Part shown: positions 45,913 to 54,945 of the stretch, one piece after another
Layout: every line of letters starts with the position of its first letter
How positions within the stretch are numbered: position 1 is the first letter of the stretch
Assembly: GCF_002860345.1 (NCBI RefSeq)
Contig: NZ_NMYC01000005.1
Coordinates: 310,001 to 374,000, forward strand
DNA: 64,000 bases
Direction of reading: 5' to 3'
Source of the DNA: Bifidobacterium anseris
GTDB lineage: Bacteria; Actinomycetota; Actinomycetes; Actinomycetales; Bifidobacteriaceae
Made by a program: the position numbers and the translations under genes
The notes under the pieces: generated by a model
What the model saw: the letters and a program-made list of their open reading frames with translations, nothing else
The model's database searches: none
Told to the model about the DNA's origin: nothing

Positions 45913-47460
45913 ATGGCACAACGCAGGGAGCATGTAGTGACGAAAGGGATCAGGGACGTCAACAGACGGTTGTTCGGCGGCTACGCGCAGCTGCTGAAGA
46001 TCCCGCACACGGCCCGGTTCACCGTCGGCTCGGTCATCGCGTGCATGCCGTTCCCGATGGTCGGCATGACGATGACGATCATGACGCAGCAGTACTACGG
46101 CAACTATTCGCTCGCGGGAGCGCTCACCGCCGTGCAGGCGATCGCCGGCGCCGCCGTAGGGCCTCTGTTCGGCACGCTCGTCGACCGCTACGGGCAGCGG
46201 CAGGTCTCGGTGCCGATCATCGCCGTGTGGATGGTCGCCGCCACCGCCTTCGTCTCCTGCGTGCTCGCACATGTGCAGCCGTGGATTCTGTTCTGCATCG
46301 TGCCGTTCCTCGCCGCCGTGCCGCCGTGGGGCGCGATGAGCCGCGCCCGGTGGACGAATCTGCTCAAACACGATCGCGTCGGCGTCAACCGCGCATTGTC
46401 ACTGTGCGGTGTCTTCGATGAGGCGATGTGGGTCATCGGCAATCCGCTCGCTTCGACGTTGGCCGTCATCTCCGGCGTGCTCACGTTCAGCTTCACCGGC
46501 GCATGCGTGCTCATCGGTGCACTGATGTTCCTGACCGAACTGACGACTGAGCCAGCAAGCCAGACGCAGCTCGCCCGCGCCGAAGGCCTCACACGTCGCG
46601 AGTTCCGTGCCCGCGAGGACGAGAAGGCACGGCTGCTGCGTGCACAGACGGCGGAACGTGACGCCCGCGCGCACGCGAAATCGGAAGGGCTGACGGCGGC
46701 CGAAGTGGACGCGGCAGGCAAGGCGGCCTACGAGAAGTCGCTGAGCGGCAAGAAGGATTCGATTTGGGGTCCGGGCCTCGTCGCCGTATGCGTCACCTGG
46801 TTCGGGCTCGGCGCGTTCCAGTCGGCCGCCGGCATCTCGATCGTCTCGTTCGCCACCGAATCGAACATGAAGCAGTACACCGGATTCGTGTTCGCATGCT
46901 TTTCGATCAGCTCGCTGCTCGGCGCGCTCGTCTACGGCGCGAGGAACTGGACGATTCCGCTGTGGAAGCGCTTCTACGTGTGCCTCGCCGTGGTCAACCT
47001 CGGCATCGGCTCGTTCCTGTTCGCCAAGCAGCTGTGGGTCATCGCCGTCATCTACCTGTTCATCGGCGTGTGCCAGTCGCCGACATGGATCAACGGCAAC
47101 CAGCTGATGCTGCATCTCGTGCCGCAGACGCGCTTCACCGAAGGCATGGCGTGGATGGGTGCGATGAACGCGATCGGAGGGTCGGCCGGGTCGGCGATCG
47201 CCGGCGTCGCGATCGACCATGCCGGCTCGCGCGGCGGCTTCGCCGTCGTCACGGCGCTCGCGCTCGTCTCGCTCGCGATCGCGCTGTGCGGCCTCAAGCA
47301 AATCAAGGAAAGCACGCAGACGCCGGTGCTCACCGAGGTCGACTCGACCGACGCCGCAGTCGGCGACGGCGACGAGACGGCCGCGCAGTTGGAAGACGTC
47401 GCCGCGATCGCGGCCGAGGACGCCCCCGCGGATAAGGCGCAGGAGCGGGCGGATCGCTGA
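45913..47460 (+). CDS. MFS transporter
   Basis: A 515-residue major facilitator protein with about 12 membrane segments. The N half has [42 protein letters not shown] (the MFS motif A) and the C half has [20 protein letters not shown] and [15 protein letters not shown]. Between TM6 and TM7 is an unusually long charged loop of about 80 residues ([20 protein letters not shown] and so on), probably coiled-coil. The C-terminal 60 residues are acidic and soluble. GAAAGGAGC is 7 nt before ATG 45913. The substrate is unknown; several bifidobacterial homologues are annotated as drug-efflux permeases. Confidence 0.87.
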   Translation: MAQRREHVVTKGIRDVNRRLFGGYAQLLKIPHTARFTVGSVIACMPFPMVGMTMTIMTQQYYGNYSLAGALTAVQAIAGAAVGPLFGTLVDRYGQRQVSVPIIAVWMVAATAFVSCVLAHVQPWILFCIVPFLAAVPPWGAMSRARWTNLLKHDRVGVNRALSLCGVFDEAMWVIGNPLASTLAVISGVLTFSFTGACVLIGALMFLTELTTEPASQTQLARAEGLTRREFRAREDEKARLLRAQTAERDARAHAKSEGLTAAEVDAAGKAAYEKSLSGKKDSIWGPGLVAVCVTWFGLGAFQSAAGISIVSFATESNMKQYTGFVFACFSISSLLGALVYGARNWTIPLWKRFYVCLAVVNLGIGSFLFAKQLWVIAVIYLFIGVCQSPTWINGNQLMLHLVPQTRFTEGMAWMGAMNAIGGSAGSAIAGVAIDHAGSRGGFAVVTALALVSLAIALCGLKQIKESTQTPVLTEVDSTDAAVGDGDETAAQLEDVAAIAAEDAPADKAQERADR

Positions 47461-47519
47461 GCGCGTGGCGGCTGCAACACGCCGCCGCCACGTCGGCCGC
47501 GCGCGCCACAATAGACGGC

Positions 47520-49100
47520 ATGACTGATGCTGCAATCGTACAACCAGAAGACTCCGTCGAAGACATGAAGGAGCGCGAGCACGCCAAGCCGGAACTGCCG
47601 GCTGACGTGCGCGTGCGCTTCTGCCCGTCGCCCACCGGCATTCCGCACGTGGGCATGGTGCGCACCGCCCTGTTCAACTGGGCGGAGGCACGCCACACGG
47701 GCGGCACCTTCGTGTTCCGCATCGAGGATACCGACGCCCAGCGCGATTCCGAGGAGAGCTTCAACCAGATCATCGAAGCGCTCGACTGGCTCGGCATCGA
47801 CTGGGACGAAGGCATTCGCGTCGGCGGCCCGGACGGTCCGTACCGCCAGAGCGAACGCGGACCGATCTACCATGACGTGGCGAAGAAGCTGCTCGACGCC
47901 GGCTACGCTTATGAATCGTTCTCGACGCCCGAGGAGATCGAGGCGCGCAACGTGGCCGCCGGACGCCCCAAGGAGTTCGGCTACGACGGCTACGACCGCA
48001 ACCTGACCGAGGAGCAGAAGGCCGCGTTCCGCGCAGAAGGCCGCCAGCCGGCGCTGCGCATCCGCATGCCCGACGAGGACATCACGTTCAACGACCTGAT
48101 CCGCGGCGAGATCACGTTCAAGGCCGGCTCGGTGCCGGACTACGTGATTGTGCGTCCGAACGGCGATCCGCTGTATACGCTGACGAACCCGGTCGACGAC
48201 GCGCTCATGCGCATCAACGTCGTGCTGCGCGGCGAGGATCTGCTCAGCTCGACTCCGCGGCAGATCGTGCTGTACCGCTATCTGATCGAGATGGGCATCG
48301 CCAAGGAGATGCCGCTGTTCGGCCACATGCCGTACGTCATGGGGCAGGGCAACAAGAAGCTCTCCAAGCGCGACCCGGAATCGAACCTGTTCCTGCATCG
48401 CGAGCACGGCTTCATCAAGGAGGGCCTGCTCAACTATCTCGCGCTGCTCGGCTGGTCGATCGGCCCCGACCGCGACATCTTCACGATGGACGAGATGATC
48501 AAGGCCTTCGATGTGCGCGATGTCAAGGCGAATCCGGCGCGTTTCGACCTCGACAAGGCGACGGCGATCAACGCCGAGCACATCCGCATGCTCGAGCCGC
48601 AGGACTTCCTCGACCGTTCGGTGCCGTACCTATTCCGCGACGGCGTCGTCTCCGCCGATTCGTGGGACGCGCTGAGCGACCATGAGCGCGAGGTGCTCAC
48701 CGCCGCCGCGCCGCTCGTGCAGACGCGCGTGCGCCTGCTCGGCGAGGTCGCCGGCATGGTCGGATCGCTGCTGTCCGACGACGCGTATATCCCGCCGGAG
48801 GACGACGCGAAGAAGCAGCTCAAGGCGACGGCCGGCGAAGTGCTCGACGCGGCGATCGCCGCGCTCAACGCGGTGCCTGAGGACGAGTGGAAGACCGATC
48901 ATCTCCATGAGACGCTCAACAAGGCGCTCATTGAGGAGGGTGGCTACAAGCCGCGCGTCGCCTTCGGGCCGGTGCGCGTCGCGCTGAGCGGCCGCCGCGT
49001 CTCGCCGCCGCTGTTCGAGTCGATGGAGATCATCGGCAAGCCGCTGACGATGCAGCGTCTTGAAGGCCTGCGCACGCATCTCAACGAGATCCAGGGCTGA
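47520..49100 (+). CDS. gltX: Glutamyl-tRNA synthetase (probably non-discriminating)
   Basis: Class I synthetase of 526 residues. It has the HIGH-equivalent region [39 protein letters not shown] and the KMSKS-equivalent [13 protein letters not shown]. Actinobacteria lacking GlnRS charge both tRNA-Glu and tRNA-Gln with glutamate, then amidate the latter; the two tRNA genes follow directly here. CACAAT (47507-47512) is 7 nt before ATG 47520, so the mRNA is likely leaderless. A 12-bp terminator follows at 49146. C-terminal anticodon-binding part is complete. Confidence 0.95.
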   Translation: MTDAAIVQPEDSVEDMKEREHAKPELPADVRVRFCPSPTGIPHVGMVRTALFNWAEARHTGGTFVFRIEDTDAQRDSEESFNQIIEALDWLGIDWDEGIRVGGPDGPYRQSERGPIYHDVAKKLLDAGYAYESFSTPEEIEARNVAAGRPKEFGYDGYDRNLTEEQKAAFRAEGRQPALRIRMPDEDITFNDLIRGEITFKAGSVPDYVIVRPNGDPLYTLTNPVDDALMRINVVLRGEDLLSSTPRQIVLYRYLIEMGIAKEMPLFGHMPYVMGQGNKKLSKRDPESNLFLHREHGFIKEGLLNYLALLGWSIGPDRDIFTMDEMIKAFDVRDVKANPARFDLDKATAINAEHIRMLEPQDFLDRSVPYLFRDGVVSADSWDALSDHEREVLTAAAPLVQTRVRLLGEVAGMVGSLLSDDAYIPPEDDAKKQLKATAGEVLDAAIAALNAVPEDEWKTDHLHETLNKALIEEGGYKPRVAFGPVRVALSGRRVSPPLFESMEIIGKPLTMQRLEGLRTHLNEIQG

Positions 49101-49145
49101 ACGCCGGCGCGCACTGTGCGGTGTGCGACGCAATGCGTTGATGAA

Positions 49146-49179
49146 GCGGGGAACATCGTGCTGATGTTCCCCGCTTTTG
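49146..49179 (+). terminator. Terminator after gltX
   Basis: GCGGGGAACATC (49146-49157) and its complement at 49163-49174 with a 5-nt loop, then TTTTG. Confidence 0.9.
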
Positions 49180-49252
49180 TTGCTGCGGGTATGCGCGGAG
49201 GTGATGTAGCCAATGTGCAGAATCCTTGGAATCATGCGCGACACGCCGTGAT

Positions 49253-49281
49253 TTGCGCAAGTGGAGAATCGCTAGTATATT
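49253..49281 (+). promoter_or_regulatory. Promoter of the tRNA-Glu/tRNA-Gln unit
   Basis: TTGCGC (49253-49258), 17-bp spacer, TATATT (49276-49281), 34 bp upstream of the first tRNA. Confidence 0.75.
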
Positions 49282-49315
49282 TTCTTTCTGTTGCTTCACG
49301 GAGCAACGAGATGAT

Positions 49316-49388
49316 GCCCCCATCGTCTAGCGGTCTAGGACTACGCCCTCTCACGGCGCCAACACCGGTTCAAATCCGGTTGGGGGTA
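49316..49388 (+). tRNA. tRNA-Glu (anticodon CTC)
   Basis: The acceptor stem GCCCCCA pairs with TGGGGGT, the D arm contains TAGCGGTCTAGGA, the anticodon loop CCTCTCA gives CTC, and the T arm is ACCGGTTCAAATCCGGT. No CCA is encoded. The first pair is G-T rather than G-C. Confidence 0.96.
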
Positions 49389-49422
49389 CGAAGTTCACCA
49401 CCACGGTGATGAACATGCCAAT

Positions 49423-49497
49423 TGGGATGTGGTGTAATTGGCAACACAGCTGATTCTGGTTCAGCCATTCTTGGTTCGAGTCCAGGCATCCCAGCCA
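49423..49497 (+). tRNA. tRNA-Gln (anticodon CTG)
   Basis: TGGGATG pairs with CATCCCA, the anticodon loop TTCTGGT gives CTG, and the T arm is CTTGGTTCGAGTCCAGG with one mismatch. The discriminator is G and CCA is encoded (49495-49497). Confidence 0.96.
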
Positions 49498-49500
49498 ATT

Positions 49501-49537
49501 GAAACCCTCGCTTCGGCGAGGGTTTCGTCGTTTTCCG
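49501..49537 (+). terminator. Terminator of the tRNA unit
   Basis: GAAACCCTCGC, TTCG loop, GCGAGGGTTTC (49501-49526), then GTCGTTTT. Confidence 0.85.
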
Positions 49538-49618
49538 CGCAGTGTGCTTGCGCAGAAAATGGGGGGAATCCGCATCACGCGCGCCATGTCGCGCACGAAG
49601 TGCATTACTGTTGGAAGT

Positions 49619-50956
49619 ATGAGCGAACGAGTAACGAACAAGCAGGCTTTGGCCACGGCCGAGCCGCTGTCGGTATCGCAACGGCTCGGCCGGCTGCAGT
49701 TCCACCGTTCGGGGAAATTCCGCATCCTGCAGCTCGCCGACATCCAGGACGGCCCGAAGGTCTCGACGGACACGATCAAACTCATCGAAGTGGCGCTCGC
49801 AAGCGTGCGTCCCGACCTCGTCGTCTTATCCGGCAACCAGATCGCCGGATATGACCCCGCCTACGCTGCCACCTTCTGCAAACGCCATTGGAAGACGCCG
49901 GCGCCGACCGCGCGTCGCGAGGCGGAGCTCGAACAGACGCGCGACAAGGTGCGCGCCTCGATACGCCAGTTCGTCACGCCGATGATCGACGCGGGCGTCC
50001 CGTGGGCGGTCACCTACGGCAACCATGATTTTCAGTGCGGCCTGAGCAATGCGCAACTCGACGCAATCTACCACGAGTTCAAAGGCTGCCTCAACCCCGT
50101 CATCACCGCGCATATGAAGCAGACGATGCACGTCGACGACCCGTCCGCGCCGCTCGACGCGGCCGATGTGTGCGTGCGTACGACGGCGCCGACACTCGCC
50201 GACGAGGTCGCCTACGCGTGCGAGCCGGGCACCTTTGCGCTGCCGGTCGCGAACGAGCATGGCGAGACGATTCTCGGCGTTGTCCTCGTCGATTCCGGCG
50301 ATTACGCACCGACGGGCGGCTATGGCACGCCGGACGCGCGCGCGTTGGCGTTCCTGCGCGCATTGCCGGCCGCGTTGGGGCCGCAGGCGAAATCGATCGT
50401 CTTTCAGCATACGGCGCTGCCGCAGTACTATCAGCTGCTCAAGCCGGTCGCGTCGACGGCCGCGCGCGCCGTCGAGGGGTACCGGATGTTCTCGGGGCAG
50501 TACTACACGCTTGACGATGCGAAGACGGCACCCGGCGGCTATCTCGGCGAAGGCATCAGCTGCCCTGATGATGACAGCGGCGAATTCGCGATCCTGCGGG
50601 ACACGCATGCGTACTTCGCGATTTCGACTGGGCATGACCACCGCAACGCCTTCGACGGAATCGCCGACGGCATGCGCATGATCGCGTCGCCGACCTGCGG
50701 GTTCGGTTCCTATGGGCCGGTGCCACAACGGCGTGCGGCGCGGCTGTTCGAGTTCGATATCCGGCATCCGTACGAACCGCGCACGCAGCTGCTTGCGTTC
50801 GGCGACCTTGTCGGCAAGCCCAGTTCGAAGAAGGCCTACGTCTACGGGATGACGGCCGAATCGAAGCCGAAGAGCGAAGGCGTCAACCTGCTGCACAAGC
50901 CGACGACGGTCAGCCGCGTGTTCCATTCGATCGCCAAGAACCTGTTCGGCCGGTAG
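49619..50956 (+). CDS. Calcineurin-like metallophosphoesterase with altered metal motifs
   Basis: A 445-residue phosphoesterase-fold protein starting MSERVTNKQALATAEPLSVS. Family motifs are placed correctly but changed: RILQLADIQDGP in place of DxH, DLVVLSGNQIAG in place of GDxx, then a canonical VTYGNHDFQC (GNHD), FQHTALPQYY and ISTGHDHRNAFDG (GHxH). So the first metal site lacks its usual His. There is no signal peptide. An extra segment after GNHD (CLNPVITAHMKQ) is an insertion. The start is set at 49619; the frame is open back to 49499 through the tRNA terminator, which is not credible. Substrate unknown. Confidence 0.85.
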   Translation: MSERVTNKQALATAEPLSVSQRLGRLQFHRSGKFRILQLADIQDGPKVSTDTIKLIEVALASVRPDLVVLSGNQIAGYDPAYAATFCKRHWKTPAPTARREAELEQTRDKVRASIRQFVTPMIDAGVPWAVTYGNHDFQCGLSNAQLDAIYHEFKGCLNPVITAHMKQTMHVDDPSAPLDAADVCVRTTAPTLADEVAYACEPGTFALPVANEHGETILGVVLVDSGDYAPTGGYGTPDARALAFLRALPAALGPQAKSIVFQHTALPQYYQLLKPVASTAARAVEGYRMFSGQYYTLDDAKTAPGGYLGEGISCPDDDSGEFAILRDTHAYFAISTGHDHRNAFDGIADGMRMIASPTCGFGSYGPVPQRRAARLFEFDIRHPYEPRTQLLAFGDLVGKPSSKKAYVYGMTAESKPKSEGVNLLHKPTTVSRVFHSIAKNLFGR

Positions 50957-51005
50957 CGGGGCGTGTGCCGGGCCCGTTGCGGGTTGCTTCGTCGACGGTG
51001 TCGGT

Positions 51006-51170
51006 GGAACGGGACGCTGGAAGGGTGGTTTGCGGGTCGGCTGGTCGAGTGGGACGACGGAACGGGGCGCTGCGGGTCGGTTGATCGCCGGCGTTGATGG
51101 AACGGGACGCTAGGAGGCGGGTTTGCGGGTCGAAGTGTCGAGTGGGCCGATGGAACGGGACGCTAGGGGA
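51006..51170 (+). repeat. Degenerate 53-bp-period tandem repeat, four copies
   Basis: GGAACGGGACGCT-type cores start at 51006, 51059, 51099 and 51152. Spacings are 53, 40 and 53; the 40 results from a 13-bp deletion. The unit core CGCTAGGAGGCGGGTTTGCG (51108-51127) is related to the repeat at 14477. The array occupies most of the gap between the phosphoesterase stop and the terminator of the IclR gene. Confidence 0.8.
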
Positions 51171-51174
51171 GCAT

Positions 51175-51205
51175 AAAAAAGGAGGGAACCTGGCGGCTCC
51201 CTTCT
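51175..51205 (-). terminator. Terminator of the IclR-family regulator
   Basis: On the minus strand AGAAGGGA (51198-51205) pairs with TCCCTCCT (51180-51187) with one mismatch, followed by TTTTTT. Confidence 0.75.
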
Positions 51206-51252
51206 GGGGTATGCGGCTGCGGCTGGTATGGGCTACAGCGTAAGAGACTGGG

Positions 51253-52179
51253 TCAGCGACTGATGCTGGCTTTGATCAGGGCATCGGTCAGGTACTTGCC
51301 GGCACCCATGACGAGCGGGGCGAAGCGGTGGCCCGGATTCGAACCCATGCGGCCGCTCGGGCCGGAGATCGAGATCGCGGCGATGACCTGGCCGGAGGCG
51401 TTGCGGATCGGTGCCGAGATCGAGCACACGCCCTCGTCGCGTTCGTTGATCGACTCGGCCCAGCCGCGCTTGCGCACAGCGGCGAGCTTCGCGGCTGAGA
51501 AGCGGGCGTGGCGCAGGCCCTGGTGCAGACGGTCGGAATCCTCCCACGCAAGCAGGATCTGCGCGGCGGAACCGGCTTCCATCGACAGCATCGCGCCGAC
51601 CGGAATCGAATCCCGCAGGCCGCTCGCACGTTCGACGGCGGCGATGCAGACGCGCTGTTCGCCCTGACGGCGGTAGATCTGCGCCGATTCGCCGGTGCGG
51701 TCGAGCAGTGTCTGCAGGATCGGGCCGGCGGCCGCGAGCAGACGATCCTCGCCGGCGGCTGCCGCGAGTTCGGCGAAACGCGAACCGAGGACGAACCGGC
51801 CATGCTGGTCGCGCAGCACGAAGCGGTGGCGTTCGAGCGCGATCGCGAGACGATGGGCCGTCGGACGCGCGAGCTTCGTCTGGCTTACGAGCTGACCGAG
51901 CGTGGCCGGGCCGGACTCGAGCGCGTCGAGGATCTTGACGGTCTTGTCGAGCACGCCAACGCCGGAATGGATCTCATGGTCATTGGCGGCCGAATCGTTC
52001 GTCATCGACGCCTGAAGATTGGAATGCGCCTCTTCGACTGCGGCGTCGACCGTGGACTCGGCCGACGCCATGTCGTCGGGCGTCACCTCGGTTTCGGCGG
52101 TGGGCACGGCGGTGACGGATTCTGTCACGGCCTCATCGAGCTGATGCTCGGTTTTTGCGGATAGCGTATTTGAAGTCAT
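51253..52179 (-). CDS. ltbR: IclR-family regulator (LtbR/NdgR-like), divergent from leuCD
   Basis: A 308-residue regulator. After a 75-residue Glu/Ser/Thr-rich extension comes the winged HTH (GVGVLDKTVKILDALESGPA then LARPTAHRLAIALERHRF) and the IclR effector domain with GESAQIYRRQGEQRVCIAAV, ESINERDEGVCSISAPIRN and ISISGPSGRMGSN. Actinobacterial LtbR and NdgR sit divergently upstream of leuCD and repress leucine genes, exactly this arrangement. CATAAT (reverse of 52186-52191) is 6 nt before ATG 52179, indicating a leaderless mRNA. A later in-frame ATG (MTNDSAAND) would give the usual about 235 residues, so the N-terminal extension is not certain. Confidence 0.88.
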   Translation of the reverse strand: MTSNTLSAKTEHQLDEAVTESVTAVPTAETEVTPDDMASAESTVDAAVEEAHSNLQASMTNDSAANDHEIHSGVGVLDKTVKILDALESGPATLGQLVSQTKLARPTAHRLAIALERHRFVLRDQHGRFVLGSRFAELAAAAGEDRLLAAAGPILQTLLDRTGESAQIYRRQGEQRVCIAAVERASGLRDSIPVGAMLSMEAGSAAQILLAWEDSDRLHQGLRHARFSAAKLAAVRKRGWAESINERDEGVCSISAPIRNASGQVIAAISISGPSGRMGSNPGHRFAPLVMGAGKYLTDALIKASISR

Positions 52180-52222
52180 GACGACATTATGCCATCTCAC
52201 ATAATGAAACACCAAATCGGAG

Positions 52223-52241
52223 TGTGCAAGATTGTCGCACA
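52223..52241. promoter_or_regulatory. Inverted repeat in the ltbR-leuC intergenic region
   Basis: TGTGC (52223-52227) and GCACA (52237-52241) with a 9-bp spacer lie upstream of the ltbR -10 box. It could be a regulator site, but the arms are short. Confidence 0.35.
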
Positions 52242-52310
52242 TCATGGGTACGGGGAGACGTTGAGTCGACAAAACACAGTGATTCCAATGTTTCTCGCTG
52301 CCTCAACCCA

Positions 52311-52338
52311 TTCACCAAACCTCCATATCTCATATAGT
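52311..52338 (+). promoter_or_regulatory. Predicted leuCD promoter
   Basis: TTCACC (52311-52316), 16-bp spacer and TATAGT (52333-52338). The leader of about 95 nt contains a weak hairpin (52394-52412) followed by TTTTT just before the ribosome site. Confidence 0.5.
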
Positions 52339-52440
52339 GACGTGCATGCGGTGTCTTGAAAGATGAACTCATAAGCTGAACGGACATGTGAACCACGCTC
52401 TTGACAAGCGTGACCAGTTTTTGTAGGAGGAAGACCGAGC

Positions 52441-53844
52441 ATGGGAATGACACTGGCCGAAAAGGTCTGGGCTGATCATTTGGTACGCAAGGGCGACGAC
52501 GGCGCTCCCGACCTGCTGTACATCGACCTGATGCTCATGCACGAGGTGACGAGCCCGCAGGCGTTCGAAGGGTTGCGCCTCGCCGGCCGCGCCCCCCGTC
52601 ACGTCGACCAGCTCATTGCGACCGAGGACCACAACACGCCGACCGTGGACATCGACCGTCCGAACCCGGATGAGACGAGCGCGACGCAGCTGACGACGCT
52701 CGAGAAGAACTGCCGCGAGTTCGGTGTGCGCCTGCACCCGCTTGGCGACGCCGACCAGGGCATCGTCCATGCCTTCGCGCCGATGCTCGGCCTGACGCAG
52801 CCGGGCATGACGATCGTCTGCGGCGACTCGCACACCTCGACGCATGGCGCGTTCGGCGCGCTCGCCTTCGGCATCGGCACCTCCGAGGTCGAACATGTCA
52901 TGGCGACGCAGACGCTCAGCCTCAAGCCGTTCAAGACGATGGCGATCAACATCGAGGGCGATCTGCCGTCCGACGTCAGCGCGAAGGACATCATCCTCGC
53001 GATCATCGCGAAGATCGGTACCGGCGGCGGCCAGGGCTACGTGCTCGAATACCGCGGCAAGGCCATCGAAAATCTGTCGATGGACGCGCGCATGACGATC
53101 TGCAACATGAGCATCGAAGCGGGCGCGCGCGCCGGCATGATCGCCCCCGATGAGACGACCTTCGCGTATCTCAAGGATCGTCCGCATGCGCCGAAGGGCG
53201 AACTGTGGGATCAGGCCGTCGAGTATTGGAAGACGCTCAGGACCGATGATGACGCGCAGTTCGACGCCGAGGTCACGTTGCGCGCCGAGGATCTCGAACC
53301 CTTCATCACGTGGGGCACGAACCCTGGTCAGGGCGTGCCGATCTCGGCCGCCGTCCCGTCCCCCGAGGACTTCGCCGACGCGACCGAACGCGCCGCCGCC
53401 GAGCGCGCGCTCGAGTACATGGGACTCGAGGCGGGCACGCCGATCCGCGACATCCCGGTGGACACGGTGTTCATCGGCTCATGCACGAACGGCCGTATCG
53501 AGGATCTGCGCATCGCCGCCGAGATCATGAAAGGCCACAAGAAGGCCGATTCGATCCACCGCGTGCTCGTCGTGCCGGCGTCCTCGCGCATCCGCCTGCA
53601 GGCGGAGGAGGAGGGCCTCGACCAGATCTTCAAGGACTTCGGCGCGGAATGGCGCAACGCCGGCTGCTCGATGTGCCTCGGCATGAACCCGGACAAGCTC
53701 GTCGTCGGTGAACGTTCGATCTCCACGTCCAACCGCAACTTCGAGGGCCGTCAGGGTAAGGGTTCGCGCACGCATCTTGCGTCGCCGGCCGTGGCCGCCG
53801 CGACGGCGATCCGCGGCACAATCTCGACGCCCGCCGACCTGTAA
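52441..53844 (+). CDS. leuC: 3-isopropylmalate dehydratase large subunit
   Basis: Aconitase-family [4Fe-4S] enzyme isomerising 2- to 3-isopropylmalate together with LeuD. The 467-residue protein has [20 protein letters not shown], the cluster ligands in [14 protein letters not shown] and [12 protein letters not shown], and the end [29 protein letters not shown] is 8 nt before ATG 52441. leuD follows after 26 nt and an IclR regulator is divergent upstream. Length is normal. Confidence 0.98.
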   Translation: MGMTLAEKVWADHLVRKGDDGAPDLLYIDLMLMHEVTSPQAFEGLRLAGRAPRHVDQLIATEDHNTPTVDIDRPNPDETSATQLTTLEKNCREFGVRLHPLGDADQGIVHAFAPMLGLTQPGMTIVCGDSHTSTHGAFGALAFGIGTSEVEHVMATQTLSLKPFKTMAINIEGDLPSDVSAKDIILAIIAKIGTGGGQGYVLEYRGKAIENLSMDARMTICNMSIEAGARAGMIAPDETTFAYLKDRPHAPKGELWDQAVEYWKTLRTDDDAQFDAEVTLRAEDLEPFITWGTNPGQGVPISAAVPSPEDFADATERAAAERALEYMGLEAGTPIRDIPVDTVFIGSCTNGRIEDLRIAAEIMKGHKKADSIHRVLVVPASSRIRLQAEEEGLDQIFKDFGAEWRNAGCSMCLGMNPDKLVVGERSISTSNRNFEGRQGKGSRTHLASPAVAAATAIRGTISTPADL

Positions 53845-53870
53845 AGCATTCCCAAGCAAAGGACGATTCG

Positions 53871-54551
53871 ATGGAAAAACTCACGACCCTGACCGGAACC
53901 GGCGTCCCGCTGCGCCGTTCAAATGTCGACACGGACCAAATCATCCCAGCCGTCTTCCTCAAGCGCGTGACGCGCACCGGCTTCGACGACGCGCTGTTCT
54001 ACGCGTGGCGCCGCGACCCCGAGTTCGTGCTCAATAAGCCGGAGTACGCCGACGGCCGCATCCTCGTGGCCGGTCCCGACTTCGGTATCGGCTCGTCGCG
54101 CGAGCATGCCGTCTGGGCGCTGCATGACTACGGGTTCCGCGTCGTCATCGCCTCGCGTTTCGCCGACATCTTCTACGGCAACACGGCGAAGAACGGCGTC
54201 CTCGCGGCGATCATGCCGCAGGAGAGCGTCGAACTGTTGTGGAAGCTGCTCGAGGAGGAGCCGGGCCGCCAGATGACCGTTGACCTCGAGAACCGCACCG
54301 TGAGCTGCGGCGACGTCGTGCTGCCCTTCGAAGTCAACGACTATGTGCGCTGGCGTCTGATGAACGGCTACGACGACATCGACCTGACGTTGCAGCACGA
54401 GGACGACATCGCCGCCTATGAGGCGATGCGCGCCGAGCGTTTCCCGTTCAAGCCGAAGACGATTCCGGCGCTGCGCGAGCCGGATCAGGCGATCGAATCG
54501 GCGCGCGAGCCGCAGGACGACGATTGGGCCGGCCCGATCGGCGCGCGCTGA
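53871..54551 (+). CDS. leuD: 3-isopropylmalate dehydratase small subunit
   Basis: Small swivelling subunit of isopropylmalate isomerase, 226 residues. Motifs are [20 protein letters not shown] and [19 protein letters not shown], followed by [18 protein letters not shown]. The C-terminal 30 residues ([20 protein letters not shown]) are typical of the actinobacterial form. It is translated from ATG 53871, 26 nt behind leuC, after an AAAGGACG site. Confidence 0.97.
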   Translation: MEKLTTLTGTGVPLRRSNVDTDQIIPAVFLKRVTRTGFDDALFYAWRRDPEFVLNKPEYADGRILVAGPDFGIGSSREHAVWALHDYGFRVVIASRFADIFYGNTAKNGVLAAIMPQESVELLWKLLEEEPGRQMTVDLENRTVSCGDVVLPFEVNDYVRWRLMNGYDDIDLTLQHEDDIAAYEAMRAERFPFKPKTIPALREPDQAIESAREPQDDDWAGPIGAR

Positions 54552-54657
54552 GCAACCGCGGCCCCGCCGCCCGTACGTATCACCGTATAATGGGCAGCGG
54601 CGGGTGCGGTGATCCCCGTGCTCGCGAACGAAGTCGTCACAAGGTGAAGGAGCAGCC

Positions 54658-54936
54658 ATGGCGGATGCGATTGTGTTGATCACGACGGACAGCGATATGG
54701 TCGGCGATGCCGCGGAACGCATCGTCGAAATCGACGGCGTGCGCGACGTCTACTCGGTCGCCGGAGACGTCGACCTTGTGGCCGTCGTCTCCGCGGACCG
54801 TTTTGAGGACCTCGCGCAGATCATTCCGCAGGGCATCGCGAAAGTGGACGGCGTCGCCGCCACGCAGACGCTGATGGCCTTCCGCACGTATTCGAAGGAG
54901 GACGAGGCGGCCGCCTTCGACCTCGGCGGCGACTGA
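54658..54936 (+). CDS. Stand-alone Lrp/AsnC ligand-binding (RAM) domain protein
   Basis: A 92-residue protein that is only the RAM/AsnC-C domain: AIVLITTDSDMVGDAAERIV, GVRDVYSVAGDVDLVAVVSA and IPQGIAKVDGVAATQTLMAF follow the beta-alpha-beta pattern of amino-acid-binding regulators, but no DNA-binding HTH is present. Such proteins form oligomers that bind amino acids or modify full Lrp proteins. TATAAT (54584-54589) and GTGAAGGAG before ATG 54658 support it. The position after leuCD suggests an amino-acid-related role, which is inference. Confidence 0.87.
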   Translation: MADAIVLITTDSDMVGDAAERIVEIDGVRDVYSVAGDVDLVAVVSADRFEDLAQIIPQGIAKVDGVAATQTLMAFRTYSKEDEAAAFDLGGD

Positions 54937-54945
54937 TCGCGCCGC

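Noticed and set aside
52401-52429. TTGACA with a TAGGAG 17 bp downstream as a leuC promoter
   Set aside because: The -10 lacks the final T and coincides with the ribosome site; the TTCACC/TATAGT pair upstream is more plausible.
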